Source: Planctomycetota bacterium
GTDB taxonomy: Bacteria > Planctomycetota > UBA1135 > GCA-002748355
Reading direction: 5' to 3'
NCBI GenBank assembly: GCA_002748355.1
Contig: PDSF01000043.1
Span: forward strand, 1 to 64,000
DNA length: 64,000 bases
Below the pieces are notes generated by a model that had not been told where the DNA came from, did no database searches, and saw only the letters and a program-made list of their open reading frames with translations. A program made the position numbers and the translations under genes. Of this stretch, positions 32,087-40,308 are shown in pieces. Within the stretch, counting starts at the first letter, position 1; every line of letters begins with the position of its first letter.

Positions 32087-33415
32087 GTGCGCATCGCGAT
32101 CTTCGGCATGGGCTACGTGGGTGTGGTGAGCGGGGCGTGTTTCGCACGGCTCGGCCACGAGGTCCTCGGGGTCGACAAGAACCCCGTCAAAATGGAGCTA
32201 TTGGCGAAGGGCATCCCCCCCATCGTCGAAGAAGGCATCGCCGACCTGACCCGGGAGATGGTCGAGGCCGGGCGGCTGCGGCCCTGCACCGATGTCCGCG
32301 AGGCCGTGCTCAGCAGTGATATGTCGATCATCTCGGTCGGCACTCCGAGTTCCGCCGACGGCTCGCTGTCGCTGGACGCCGTGCGCGGGGTGACCCAGGA
32401 GATCGCCGAGCTGCTGCGCGAGCGGCCGGCCGACGAACCAGACAAGCCGCACATCATCGTCTATCGCAGCACCGTGCTCCCGGGCACCTGCGAGGACCTG
32501 GTCATCCCCACACTGGAGGAGCATTCGGGCAAGAAGCACGGCGTGGATTTCCATGTCGCCTTCAACCCGGAGTTCCTGCGCGAGGCGAGCTCGATCAAAG
32601 ACTTCGAGAATCCTCCCTTCACCATCGCTGGTGCCCAGCATCCGGCCGGCTTTGCCGCGACCCGTGAACTCTATCGCGGCATCGAAGCCGAGTTTGTCGA
32701 GTGCTCGATCAAGACCGCCGAGTCGGTCAAGTATCTCTGCAACATCTACCACGGCCTCAAGGTCGCCTTCGCCAACGAAGCCGGCGCCCTGCTCAGCCAA
32801 CTCGGCATCGACGGGCGCGAGGCGATGGAGATCTTCTGCAAGGACAGCCAGCTCAACATCAGCAAGGCCTACCTGCGGCCGGGCTTTGCCTTCGGCGGCT
32901 CCTGCCTACCCAAGGACCTGCGCGCCTTCCTCCACCTGGCCCAGAGTGAGCACGTCGACCTACCGCTGCTGCGCACGGTCTTGCCCAGCAACCGCGCGCA
33001 TCTGGATCGGGCCTTCGAGCAGATCCGCGCCCATGGCCGCGTGAAGCTCGCCCTCTTCGGCCTGGCCTTCAAGGGCGGCACCGACGACCTCCGCGAGTCG
33101 CCCATCGTCCGCCTCGCCGAGAAGCTCCTGGGCAAGGGCTACGAGCTGCGCATCTACGATCCGCACGTGCAAACCGCCAAGCTGACAGGGGCCAACAAGG
33201 CCTTCATCGAGAAAGAAATCCCGCACGTGGACCGCCTGCTGCAAGACAGTGTCGAAGCCACCTTGGAGGAGGCCGAGCTGATCGTCGTGGCCAACGCCAG
33301 TCGCGAGACTGTGGACGAGATCCTGCGCATCGCGCCCAGCCAAAGGGTCATCGACCTGCAGAGCGTGCCGCGCCTCGAAGAGCTGCCGGGCGCCTACGAA
33401 GGCATCTGCTGGTAG
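32087..33415 (+). CDS. GDP-mannose/UDP-sugar 6-dehydrogenase (AlgD-like)
   Basis: The protein has 442 aa from a GTG at 32087 with CAGGAGG upstream. It oxidises the 6-position of a nucleotide sugar to a uronic acid using NAD. The NAD fold is Ile-Phe-Gly-Met-Gly-Tyr-Val-Gly; the Asn-Pro-Glu-Phe-Leu-Arg-Glu-Ala-Ser block and Gly-Gly-Ser-Cys273-Leu-Pro-Lys-Asp with the catalytic Cys are clear. The Pro-Gly-Phe-Ala-Phe-Gly-Gly-Ser-Cys-Leu-Pro-Lys form and the following Ala-x-Leu-His-Leu segment fit GDP-mannose dehydrogenase better than UDP-glucose dehydrogenase (Gly-Gly-Ser-Cys-Phe-Pro-Lys). Uronic acid-rich capsules are the likely product. A glycosyltransferase follows 26 bp later. Confidence 0.87.
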   Translation: MRIAIFGMGYVGVVSGACFARLGHEVLGVDKNPVKMELLAKGIPPIVEEGIADLTREMVEAGRLRPCTDVREAVLSSDMSIISVGTPSSADGSLSLDAVRGVTQEIAELLRERPADEPDKPHIIVYRSTVLPGTCEDLVIPTLEEHSGKKHGVDFHVAFNPEFLREASSIKDFENPPFTIAGAQHPAGFAATRELYRGIEAEFVECSIKTAESVKYLCNIYHGLKVAFANEAGALLSQLGIDGREAMEIFCKDSQLNISKAYLRPGFAFGGSCLPKDLRAFLHLAQSEHVDLPLLRTVLPSNRAHLDRAFEQIRAHGRVKLALFGLAFKGGTDDLRESPIVRLAEKLLGKGYELRIYDPHVQTAKLTGANKAFIEKEIPHVDRLLQDSVEATLEEAELIVVANASRETVDEILRIAPSQRVIDLQSVPRLEELPGAYEGICW

Positions 33416-33441
33416 ACCCCGAGACCCGGACAGCAAGCTCC

Positions 33442-34641
33442 ATGCGCCTCCTCTTCGTCTCCCCCCGCTTCCTCTTCCCCGCGGACGAAGGCGGCAAGAT
33501 CCGCAGCAGCCAGATCCTGCGCGGCATGAAGGGCGGAGCCTTCGAGATCACCCTCGCCTCCCCGAGCCAGGAAGGCGAGGCCGAGGCCCATGCCGAGCCC
33601 TTGGCCGAGGTCTGCGATCACTTCGTGTCTTGGCCGGCACGCAAGCGTGGGAGTATCCACTCACTGACCCGCCTGAGCGGGCTCCTGTCCTCACTGCCGA
33701 TCTCGGTGCGCGACGATCGAGATGCCAGGGCGCAGCGCAGCATTGCCGCGGAGCTGGCCAAGAACTTCGACGTGGTCGTCTTCGACTTCGTGCACAGCCT
33801 GGTGCTCAGCCCCAAGGAGCTCAGCTGCGCCTCGGTGCTCTTCACCCACAACGTCGAGTTCGAGATATTCGAGCGGCACGCCAAGGTCAGCAGCAGCCGC
33901 CTGGCGCGGGCGGTCTGGAGCAATCAGGCGCGCAAGATGCGTCGGCTTGAGCAAGAGGCCCTCACCCGCTTCGACCGCATCGTCGCCGTCAGCGCCCGCG
34001 ACCAGGAGCAGTTCGCCGCCCTCGCGCAAAGCGCCCAGGTCGAGGTGATCCCAACCGGGGTCGACCTGGATTTCTTCGAGTGGTGCGATCCCAGCGCCAG
34101 CGAGCGGGTGGTCTTCACCGGCGCCCTCGACTGGCCCGCAAACGAGGATGGCATCGACTGGCTGCTGCGCGAGGTCTGGCCGCAGGTAGAAGCGGCCCGC
34201 CCGCAAGCCGAGCTTCTGGTGATCGGACGCAATCCCAGCCGCAAGCTCCTCGAGGCGGCGGCGCCGCGGCGCGCCCGCTTCAGCGGCTGGGTCGAAGACG
34301 TGCGCCAACACGTGGCCGGAGCCGGAGCCTTCGTCATCCCGCTGCGCGTCGGCGGCGGCACCCGCATCAAGGGATACGAGGCCTGCGCTGCCGGCCCGGC
34401 CCTGGTCTCGACCAGCATCGGCGTCGAAGGGCTGAGCCTGGAGCCGGAGCAGCATTACCTTTTGGCGGACGAGGCCGAGAGCTTCGCCCAGGCCCTGATC
34501 CGCCTACTCAGCCAGCCGGAGGCGCGCAGCGCCCTCAGCCAACGCGCCCGGCGCCACGTCGAGGAGAACTGCTCCTTCCAGCGCGTCGCCGAGCGCTTTG
34601 AGCAGATCTGCCAGAACGCCATCGAAAGCCGGAACGCCTAG
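33442..34641 (+). CDS. GT-B glycosyltransferase (family 4-like)
   Basis: The 399-aa protein begins Met-Arg-Leu-Leu-Phe-Val-Ser-Pro-Arg-Phe-Leu-Phe-Pro-Ala-Asp-Glu-Gly-Gly, the N-terminal pattern of the same group as the 26.3-kb enzyme. Donor-side motifs include Pro-Thr-Gly-Val-Asp-Leu-Asp-Phe-Phe, Val-Phe-Thr-Gly-Ala-Leu-Asp-Trp and Pro-Leu-Arg-Val-Gly-Gly-Gly-Thr-Arg-Ile-Lys, and a late Tyr-Glu-Ala-Cys-Ala-Ala-Gly acidic loop. It is co-directional with and next to the uronate-forming dehydrogenase, so it probably transfers a uronic acid or mannose. Substrate is inferred only. Confidence 0.82.
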   Translation: MRLLFVSPRFLFPADEGGKIRSSQILRGMKGGAFEITLASPSQEGEAEAHAEPLAEVCDHFVSWPARKRGSIHSLTRLSGLLSSLPISVRDDRDARAQRSIAAELAKNFDVVVFDFVHSLVLSPKELSCASVLFTHNVEFEIFERHAKVSSSRLARAVWSNQARKMRRLEQEALTRFDRIVAVSARDQEQFAALAQSAQVEVIPTGVDLDFFEWCDPSASERVVFTGALDWPANEDGIDWLLREVWPQVEAARPQAELLVIGRNPSRKLLEAAAPRRARFSGWVEDVRQHVAGAGAFVIPLRVGGGTRIKGYEACAAGPALVSTSIGVEGLSLEPEQHYLLADEAESFAQALIRLLSQPEARSALSQRARRHVEENCSFQRVAERFEQICQNAIESRNA

Positions 34642-34688
34642 GCCGGAAAGACGAGGACGCGGCGACGGTGCCAGGTTCAGAGCCTCGC

Positions 34689-35399
34689 CTAGCGATCTCG
34701 GGCCTCGACCCAGGACTCCGGCAGACCGAGGGAGACGATCTGCACCCTACCGGCGTGCTCGGGGCCATCCCGCAGCAAGAGCCCCTTCTTGGGGCGGGCA
34801 AAACTGACCGTCTCCTGAGCCCGAACGCAGGGAGCCATAGCCTCTCCGGTATCGGAGCTAAGCCCGGAGGGCAGATCGACGGCGAAAACCGGCAAAGGCT
34901 GGGCGCCTATCCACTCGATCCACTCGGCAACAAGGCCCCGAGGCGCCGAAGCGAGCCCGGTGCCGAGCAGGGCGTCGACGATGAGATCGGCGCCCCGCGC
35001 CAGCTCGTGCAGGCGCTGCAGCGGCGGCGCGATTTCGACCTCGATCCCGGCGTTCTGCAGAATCTGCAGCTGTAGCGCCGCATCGGGACTCTGCTGGGGG
35101 TCGGGCTCGGCAAGCAGCAGCGCCCGTGCCCGCGGGTGCATCCAGCGGGTCAGGGCGAGGCCATCGCCGCCGTTGTTTCCCTTGCCCGCCAGCACCAGCG
35201 CCCGCGCCTCAGGGCCGAAAACACTGCGTATTCGCAGGGCCAGACCGCGGGCGGCATTCTCCATCAGCACGATGGAGGGCAGGCCCAATTCCTCGCTGGC
35301 GGCCCGATCCAGGGCACGAGCGGCAGCAGAATCCTGCGAGGTCAAGTCCGAAGGAACTGAGAGTTCCACGTCCAAAGCGTTCCGACCTGGCATCGTCAT
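34689..35399 (-). CDS. nnrE: NAD(P)H-hydrate epimerase
   Basis: The protein has 236 aa from the ATG at 35399 or 35393; the longer frame to 35618 runs into the divergent gene. It epimerises damaged NADHX/NADPHX. The YjeF-N fold is visible in Leu-Val-Leu-Ala-Gly-Lys-Gly-Asn-Asn-Gly-Gly-Asp-Gly-Leu-Ala, Asp-Leu-Ile-Val-Asp-Ala-Leu-Leu-Gly-Thr-Gly-Leu, and Val-Asp-Leu-Pro-Ser-Gly-Leu-Ser-Ser-Asp-Thr-Gly. The dehydratase half (NnrD) is absent, so this is the stand-alone form. It is divergent from the aldo/keto reductase with 70 bp between. Confidence 0.85.
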   Translation of the reverse strand: MTMPGRNALDVELSVPSDLTSQDSAAARALDRAASEELGLPSIVLMENAARGLALRIRSVFGPEARALVLAGKGNNGGDGLALTRWMHPRARALLLAEPDPQQSPDAALQLQILQNAGIEVEIAPPLQRLHELARGADLIVDALLGTGLASAPRGLVAEWIEWIGAQPLPVFAVDLPSGLSSDTGEAMAPCVRAQETVSFARPKKGLLLRDGPEHAGRVQIVSLGLPESWVEARDR

Positions 35400-35469
35400 C
35401 GGTACAGTCTTCTCCTTCGAATCGCGGGGATGCCTCGATCCTTGCGTGACATCGTGCAGCTGGAAAGAC

Positions 35470-36441
35470 ATGCGATACCGCAAACTTGGAAACACGGGCT
35501 CCCGCGTCAGCGAGATTTCTCTCGGCTCGTGGCTCACCTTTGGCAACGCGATCGAAGACGAAACCGGCCGCGACCTGGTCGACTTCGCCTTTGACCACGG
35601 CATCAACTTCTTCGACACCGCGGACGTCTACGCCCAGGGTGAGGGAGAGCTCGCCATCGCCAAGGCTCTGGAGGGAATCCCGCGCAAGGATTACTTCCTG
35701 GCGACGAAGTGCTTCTTCCCCATGTCGGAGGGGGCGAACGACCGCGGCCTCTCCCGCAAGCACATCCACGAGTCCCTACACGCGTCGCTCAAGCGCCTGC
35801 GCACCGACTACGTCGACCTCCTGCAGTGCCACCGCTACGACGACGAGACTCCCTTGGAGGAGACCATCCGGGCGATGCACGACCTGATCACCCAGGGAAA
35901 GGTCCTCTACTGGGGCATCTCGATGTGGAGCGCCGAGCAGATCCGCGAGTGCTGCCGCATCTGTGACGCGGGTGGCTACTACCGGCCAGTATCGAACCAA
36001 CCGCTCTACAACGTCTTCGAGCGGGAACTCGAGGAAGAGGTCATGCCGACCTGCGCTGATCTCGGACTCGGGCTCTTGGTCTTCTCGCCACTGGCCCAGG
36101 GGATCCTGACCGGCAAGTACGAACGCAACGCCTGGAAGGAGGGCAGCTCGCTGCCCGAGGACACGCGTGCCGGCGACGATCGGCAAAACAAGTTCATCCG
36201 CCGCTACCTGACCGAGGAACGTCTGGGGCAGGTCGAAGAGTTGGTAGCCCTGGCCAAGGAACTCGACACCACGGCGGCGACCTTGTCCCTCGCCTGGTGC
36301 CTGCGGCGGAGCGAGCTGAGTTCGGTCATCGTCGGCGCCACCCGAATCGAGCAACTCGAGCAAAACATCGCGGCCTGCGACTTGGAGCTGACACCGGAAA
36401 GCATCGCCAAGGTCGATGCGATCTTCGCCAAGCCAAGCTGA
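35470..36441 (+). CDS. Aldo/keto reductase (Kv-beta-like)
   Basis: The protein has 323 aa from the ATG at 35470; earlier in-frame codons overlap nnrE. The catalytic tetrad is visible: Asp and Tyr in Phe-Phe-Asp-Thr-Ala-Asp-Val-Tyr, Lys in Leu-Ala-Thr-Lys-Cys, and His in Leu-Gln-Cys-His-Arg-Tyr-Asp. The NADPH part includes Ser-Val-Ile-Val-Gly-Ala-Thr. The Met-Arg-Tyr-Arg-Lys-Leu-Gly-Asn-Thr-Gly start and the Gly-Asn-Ala (in Thr-Phe-Gly-Asn-Ala) motif resemble the AKR6 group of potassium-channel beta subunits and YghZ. It probably reduces aldehydes. It stands alone. Confidence 0.87.
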   Translation: MRYRKLGNTGSRVSEISLGSWLTFGNAIEDETGRDLVDFAFDHGINFFDTADVYAQGEGELAIAKALEGIPRKDYFLATKCFFPMSEGANDRGLSRKHIHESLHASLKRLRTDYVDLLQCHRYDDETPLEETIRAMHDLITQGKVLYWGISMWSAEQIRECCRICDAGGYYRPVSNQPLYNVFERELEEEVMPTCADLGLGLLVFSPLAQGILTGKYERNAWKEGSSLPEDTRAGDDRQNKFIRRYLTEERLGQVEELVALAKELDTTAATLSLAWCLRRSELSSVIVGATRIEQLEQNIAACDLELTPESIAKVDAIFAKPS

Positions 36442-36554
36442 GAGGAGCAGAGATCCTCAGCGCCGAAGAGCGCATCCCCCACCCCTGATGCAGTGTTGGC
36501 CCAGGCCGAGCCGCATCCCTGCCCCTCCAGGCTAGCACCCCATCGAGGAGAGCC

Positions 36555-37901
36555 ATGCTCGCCCGATCCGCCCTTCTAGTATTCAGCTCGCTCGCAGCGC
36601 CCAGCTTGGCTCTGGCACAGGCCGAGGGCCTCGCCGCCAAATACCAAGGCGGCTCAGTGTCGATGCACGAGTTCTGCATCGAGTTGGCCCGCCGCCACCG
36701 AGGTAAAGCACTGGGCAAAGACGCCCTCCAATACCTGCTGCAGAAACGACTGGTGGAGATCGAGTCCCAGCGGCGGCATATCAAGCTCGCCCCCGGGCAG
36801 CTAGAAGAGCGCATCGCCATGGTCCGCAGCGAGCTGAAACGCCGGCAGATGAGCCTCGACGCCTATCTCCAGCCCATGGGCATGAACTTCAAGCAGTTCC
36901 GAACTGCAACGCGGATCTCCTTGCTCGCAGACGAACTCGTTCTCCACGACCTGGGCCTGCCAAAAGGCAGCAGGGTCCAAAACAAGGACCTTGCGCTCTG
37001 GGTCCAGGAGATGCGCAAGCGACACAAGGTCATCAGCGATGCCGCCAAGCTCGAGGCGGACGTCGCCCTGCAGATCGGCGAAGAGCGCATAGGCCTCGGC
37101 CGCCTCGGGCAGATCATGCTGCGCAAGCTCTCGGCCAAAGACCGGAGAAACATCATCGAACAGATGGTGGCCTATCGGCTTCTCTCTGCGCAGGCGCGAA
37201 AGCAGGGACTGCGACTCACCCAAGAGCGACTGAAACGCGAGCTGGAGCGGCGCCGCGCAGAGGTCGCCCAGAACCCAGGCTACCGGCGGCTGGGAGTCGA
37301 CTACAACGACCTCCTCCGAGCCCAAGGCCGCTCGGTACACGATGTAGTTCAGGGTGAAGTCTTCCGTGCCCAGGTCTACATGCAGATGCTCGCGGAGAAG
37401 CTCTTTCCGAAAGAACGCCTGGACCAAGAACTCGACGAGCACCAGGACGAGTGGCTCGGCCTCTTTGGTGAACAACGCGAGATCTACCGGCTGGTGATCC
37501 AAGGCTCGAAGACCCCACCGGCACGTTCGCTGGACGAGGCAAAGGCCTTGATCGAAAAACTCGCCAGCGAGATCCACAGCAAGAAGGATTTTGTCCGGCT
37601 GGCCAAGCGCTTTTCCGAGGAGGCCGGGACGCGCGAGCGAGGTGGGCGCATCGGCTTCCACCCGCGACGTTCGCCGCAGGTGCCCGAAGAGTTCCGCGCA
37701 CTGGCCTTTTCCCTGCAGTTGGGAACGGTCTCGAAGCCCTTCCGCGTGGCGAGCGGCTGGGCCATCGCCATGGTCACCGATCTCAAACCCGCCCCTCCCG
37801 AAAAGGCACTGCGCCGCCACATCCGCCGCATGCTCATGAAGAATCAGGTGCGGAGTTGGCTCAAGGAGAGCAATACCGAGATCCTGCTGCCTGGCGTATG
37901 A
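36555..37901 (+). CDS. Secreted peptidyl-prolyl isomerase (SurA/parvulin-like)
   Basis: A 448-aa chaperone with a signal peptide (residues 1-21, ending Ala-Leu-Ala-Gln). A SurA-like N-terminal helical region rich in Arg/Lys/Leu spans about 30-300. The C-terminal parvulin domain is at about 310-425, with Phe-Val-Arg-Leu-Ala-Lys-Arg-Phe-Ser-Glu-Glu-Ala, Gly-Gly-Arg-Ile-Gly-Phe and a closing Pro-Phe-Arg-Val-Ala-Ser-Gly-Trp-Ala. It should help outer-membrane protein folding in the periplasm, fitting a bacterium with TonB receptors. It is preceded by 113 bp of non-coding DNA and followed by the FdxA-like gene on the other strand. Confidence 0.85.
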   Translation: MLARSALLVFSSLAAPSLALAQAEGLAAKYQGGSVSMHEFCIELARRHRGKALGKDALQYLLQKRLVEIESQRRHIKLAPGQLEERIAMVRSELKRRQMSLDAYLQPMGMNFKQFRTATRISLLADELVLHDLGLPKGSRVQNKDLALWVQEMRKRHKVISDAAKLEADVALQIGEERIGLGRLGQIMLRKLSAKDRRNIIEQMVAYRLLSAQARKQGLRLTQERLKRELERRRAEVAQNPGYRRLGVDYNDLLRAQGRSVHDVVQGEVFRAQVYMQMLAEKLFPKERLDQELDEHQDEWLGLFGEQREIYRLVIQGSKTPPARSLDEAKALIEKLASEIHSKKDFVRLAKRFSEEAGTRERGGRIGFHPRRSPQVPEEFRALAFSLQLGTVSKPFRVASGWAIAMVTDLKPAPPEKALRRHIRRMLMKNQVRSWLKESNTEILLPGV

Positions 37902-37990
37902 ACGAGGCAGGGCTCAAAGCTCACCGGCCATGGTCGCCAGCCTTCACAGGGCTGGACGAGCAAAGCAGCTCAGCGCCCGGCCGGGATCGC

Positions 37991-38066
37991 GAGAGGCGGG
38001 ATCGCCCGGGCTGAGAGGCGGGATCGCCCGGGGATCGAGAGAATCAGATCGAGAGAATCAGATCGA
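37991..38066. repeat. Two sets of tandem duplication at and beyond the ferredoxin stop codon
   Basis: A 14-bp unit gatcgagagaatca occurs at 38033-38046 and 38047-38060, with six more matching bases after; the ferredoxin stop (tca at 38058-38060, minus strand) is in the second unit. Further along, gagaggcgggatcgcccggg occurs at 37991-38010 and again at 38013-38032, 22 bp apart. Both sets are essentially perfect, in a short stretch between convergent genes. Confidence 0.9.
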
Positions 38067-38414
38067 TTTACTCGGCTCTTCGATATCCCAACCCTTGTCT
38101 CGCTCTTCGGCCTGGAGAGTTCCCAGATCCTTGGCGCCATCCAAGGCGTCCTCCTTCTCGCTGAGCTGCTCACCGTCCTCCCAGAGTTCTGCGTTCTTCT
38201 CCACCCACTCTGCATACTCCTCCGGGACTTCGTCTTCGGGCCAAATCGCATTGATCGGGCACTCGGGGACGCAGAGCTCGCAGTCGATGCACTCGTCGGG
38301 ATTGATGACCAGCATTGCTGGGTCCTTGATCTCGTAAAAACACTCGACTGGGCAAACGGCAGCGCAGTCGGTGTAGCGACAGTCAACGCAGCGCGCTGTT
38401 ACAACATGAGTCAT
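38058..38414 (-). CDS. fdxA: Seven-iron ferredoxin (FdxA-like)
   Basis: This 118-aa electron carrier begins Thr-His-Val-Val-Thr and has cysteines C9, C12, C17 and C21-Pro, then C42/C45/C48/C52-Pro, the arrangement of Azotobacter-type 7Fe ferredoxin I with one 3Fe-4S and one 4Fe-4S cluster. The Asp-Pro/Asp-Glu-Cys-Ile-Asp-Cys block is almost the textbook form. A 50-residue acidic C-terminus (Glu/Asp-rich) follows, as in the FdxA family but longer. It likely serves low-potential reductions such as the Por reaction. Its last codons and stop fall in a 14-bp tandem duplication. Confidence 0.9.
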   Translation of the reverse strand: MTHVVTARCVDCRYTDCAAVCPVECFYEIKDPAMLVINPDECIDCELCVPECPINAIWPEDEVPEEYAEWVEKNAELWEDGEQLSEKEDALDGAKDLGTLQAEERDKGWDIEEPSKSI

Positions 38415-38490
38415 CTGGCACTTCCTCTGTAACGGGAAAAAAACAGAGGTAGCAGGACAGAGCCTAGGAAGCGAGCCTTTTGGCCCGTGC

Positions 38491-39486
38491 TCAGAGCTTC
38501 ACGACCCCGAGCAGCTTGAGGAGAGACCCGTCTTCGCCTCCGACTCGCAGGTCCTCGGCGTCTTCGATGGCCGCCAAAGGCAGCATCGCCAGACCAAGGG
38601 CGAAGTCCGAGCCAGGCACTTCGCAAACGGAGGTCAGACGCCCAGCCTGCATGCCCTCGTCGAAGATCCCAGCACCCCGCTCTGGTAGCTCGCCTCCCTC
38701 GATGCGCACGCGAACCAGGCTGCGGTTGACGTGCCCATGCCGGTAAATGCGGGCAATCATCTCCTGCCCCGGATAGCAGCCTTTCGTAGTGCTACATGCC
38801 GAATCCAGGCCCAACTCGAGGGGGACGCTGCGCTCTTCGGCATCGAAACCCGCCCGGGGCCATCCGGCCTCGATGCGTAGACACTCGATTTCTTGGCTGC
38901 CACCGAGCGGATCGCCGGACTGACCGGCCGCCCAGGCCTCAGCTGCGGCAAGCGGCCCCACGAAACGCTCGGAGGGCTGGCCCAGCTCATCACTTCGCAA
39001 TAGGTAGCCGTCACCAGCAGCGAGCAACTGCCAATCTTCCCAGGTCCCGACCGCGGGTCCAATGCGTCCGACACAGAGGAGATCGGGTCGATCGAGATCG
39101 AAAGGCTCGGCGAAATGGAACTGGTCCAAAAAGCTGTAGAGCGCCTCGGCCGCTTCAACCCCGACCTCCAAGAGGAAGCTCTCCAGCTCCAAGCGCCAGA
39201 GGAGGAAGTGGGCGATCAGCTTGCCCTTGCCGCTCAGCACGCAGTTCAAGCTCCCCTGCCCCGGGGCCAAGCCGATCACATCGGCACTGGTCAAGCGCTG
39301 CAGGTATTCCTCAGCCCCCGGCCCGCGAAGCCGGACAAAGCGGCGCTCAGAGTGCTGGACCAAGAGCGCCTGTTCGCGCATGGCCAGATGGGCAGCAAGA
39401 GGGTCTGCCGCCCGCAACACAGCCCTGCCATCGGCAGATCGCGGCAGAGACGCAAAAACAGTCAGGATCGGCAGCGCTTCATTCAT
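38491..39486 (-). CDS. ygfZ: Folate-binding YgfZ/GcvT-like Fe-S maturation protein
   Basis: The protein has 331 aa from the ATG at 39486; the frame opens at 39540 without support. YgfZ uses folate to help maintain certain Fe-S enzymes. The family signature Lys-Gly-Cys-Tyr-Pro-Gly-Gln-Glu near residue 235 holds the conserved Cys, and the N-terminus has Glu-Arg-Arg-Phe-Val-Arg-Leu-Arg-Gly-Pro-Gly-Ala-Glu-Glu-Tyr-Leu-Gln. It is divergent from the isc operon with 171 bp between, which fits its role. The cysteine-containing motif separates it from true glycine-cleavage T-protein. Confidence 0.87.
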   Translation of the reverse strand: MNEALPILTVFASLPRSADGRAVLRAADPLAAHLAMREQALLVQHSERRFVRLRGPGAEEYLQRLTSADVIGLAPGQGSLNCVLSGKGKLIAHFLLWRLELESFLLEVGVEAAEALYSFLDQFHFAEPFDLDRPDLLCVGRIGPAVGTWEDWQLLAAGDGYLLRSDELGQPSERFVGPLAAAEAWAAGQSGDPLGGSQEIECLRIEAGWPRAGFDAEERSVPLELGLDSACSTTKGCYPGQEMIARIYRHGHVNRSLVRVRIEGGELPERGAGIFDEGMQAGRLTSVCEVPGSDFALGLAMLPLAAIEDAEDLRVGGEDGSLLKLLGVVKL

Positions 39487-39575
39487 CAAAATCGTCCCAC
39501 CCAGGCTGGTCCCACAGGGACTTCCCATAAAAGGCCGCAATCAGCCCCAAAATCAGGCCATTTCCGCCCACCCAC

Positions 39576-39604
39576 TTGAATGAGCCCCGGAACAGGGCTA
39601 TTTC
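39576..39604 (+). promoter_or_regulatory. Candidate sigma70-type promoter with dyad before the isc operon
   Basis: TTGAAT at 39576-39581 and TATTTC at 39599-39604 are 17 bp apart, about 54 bp ahead of the isc regulator's GTG. Between them sits AGCCC-N7-GGGCT (39583-39599), an inverted repeat that would suit a repressor site overlapping the promoter. The -10 match is only partial, and the -35 is one base from consensus-like TTGACA at most positions. Confidence 0.4.
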
Positions 39605-39657
39605 TGGCACGCTGATTCGCTCGCCACAAGTGTCCAGACAGCTTTTCCCCGCCTCTC

Positions 39658-40308
39658 GTGCTCCGCATCTCCAAAAAAGGCGACTATGCGATTTTCTTGC
39701 TGACCTGCCTCGTGCAGGCCGAGCGAGAGGAATGCCAGCCACAGAAGCCCGGTAGTCAGACGCCCGGCAGTCCAAAGCCTCGGACACCAGCTAGCAAATT
39801 GCGGAGTGCAAGCGAGCTGTCGCGCGAGAGCGGCCTAAGCCGTTCCCTGGTCGCCAATTTGCTCAAGGACCTGGCCCGCGCAGGGATCCTCGACTCGGTG
39901 CGCGGCCAGCACGGCGGCTACCAACTAGCCCGCCAAGCCTCGGCGATCAGCCTGAGGCAGATCCTCCGCGTCACCGATGGTCCGATCTCTCTTGTCGACT
40001 GCGCTTCTCACACAAATCCGCATTTGCTCGCCGATGCCGAACCTGCTAGTCCAGTCGTCGAAGGATCGCCACTCCTTCCTCTTGCCCCCCAGGCGCAGAG
40101 TCCTTCCTGTGAACTCGCGCCGCGCTGTCCCTCCCGGGCCCCGCTTTTAATGGTCCACAAGAGGATCCTCGCAGTGCTCGATTCCGTATCGCTGGAAGAA
40201 CTCGCCCGTCCAGTCCGCCTCCCTCCGATCCAAACCTTACTGGCTACGCCCAAGCTCTCGGGCGAAACCGCGAACTTGGCCCCACGCCGGGCCGAAGGCC
40301 TGTCATGA
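39658..40308 (+). CDS. iscR: Rrf2/IscR-like regulator of the isc operon
   Basis: A 216-aa winged-helix protein from a GTG at 39658. The Rrf2 fold is clear: Arg-Ile-Ser-Lys-Lys-Gly-Asp-Tyr-Ala, then [16 protein letters not shown] and [12 protein letters not shown]ee cysteines, in Val-Asp-Cys-Ala and Ser-Cys-Glu-Leu-Ala-Pro-Arg-Cys, could hold a 2Fe-2S cluster as in IscR. Two additions are unusual: a Pro/Ser/Thr-rich 20-residue insert ahead of the recognition helix, and a 30-residue spacer between the first and second cysteine. Its stop overlaps the iscS start (ATGA). It probably represses the operon according to Fe-S status. Confidence 0.85.
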   Translation: MLRISKKGDYAIFLLTCLVQAEREECQPQKPGSQTPGSPKPRTPASKLRSASELSRESGLSRSLVANLLKDLARAGILDSVRGQHGGYQLARQASAISLRQILRVTDGPISLVDCASHTNPHLLADAEPASPVVEGSPLLPLAPQAQSPSCELAPRCPSRAPLLMVHKRILAVLDSVSLEELARPVRLPPIQTLLATPKLSGETANLAPRRAEGLS

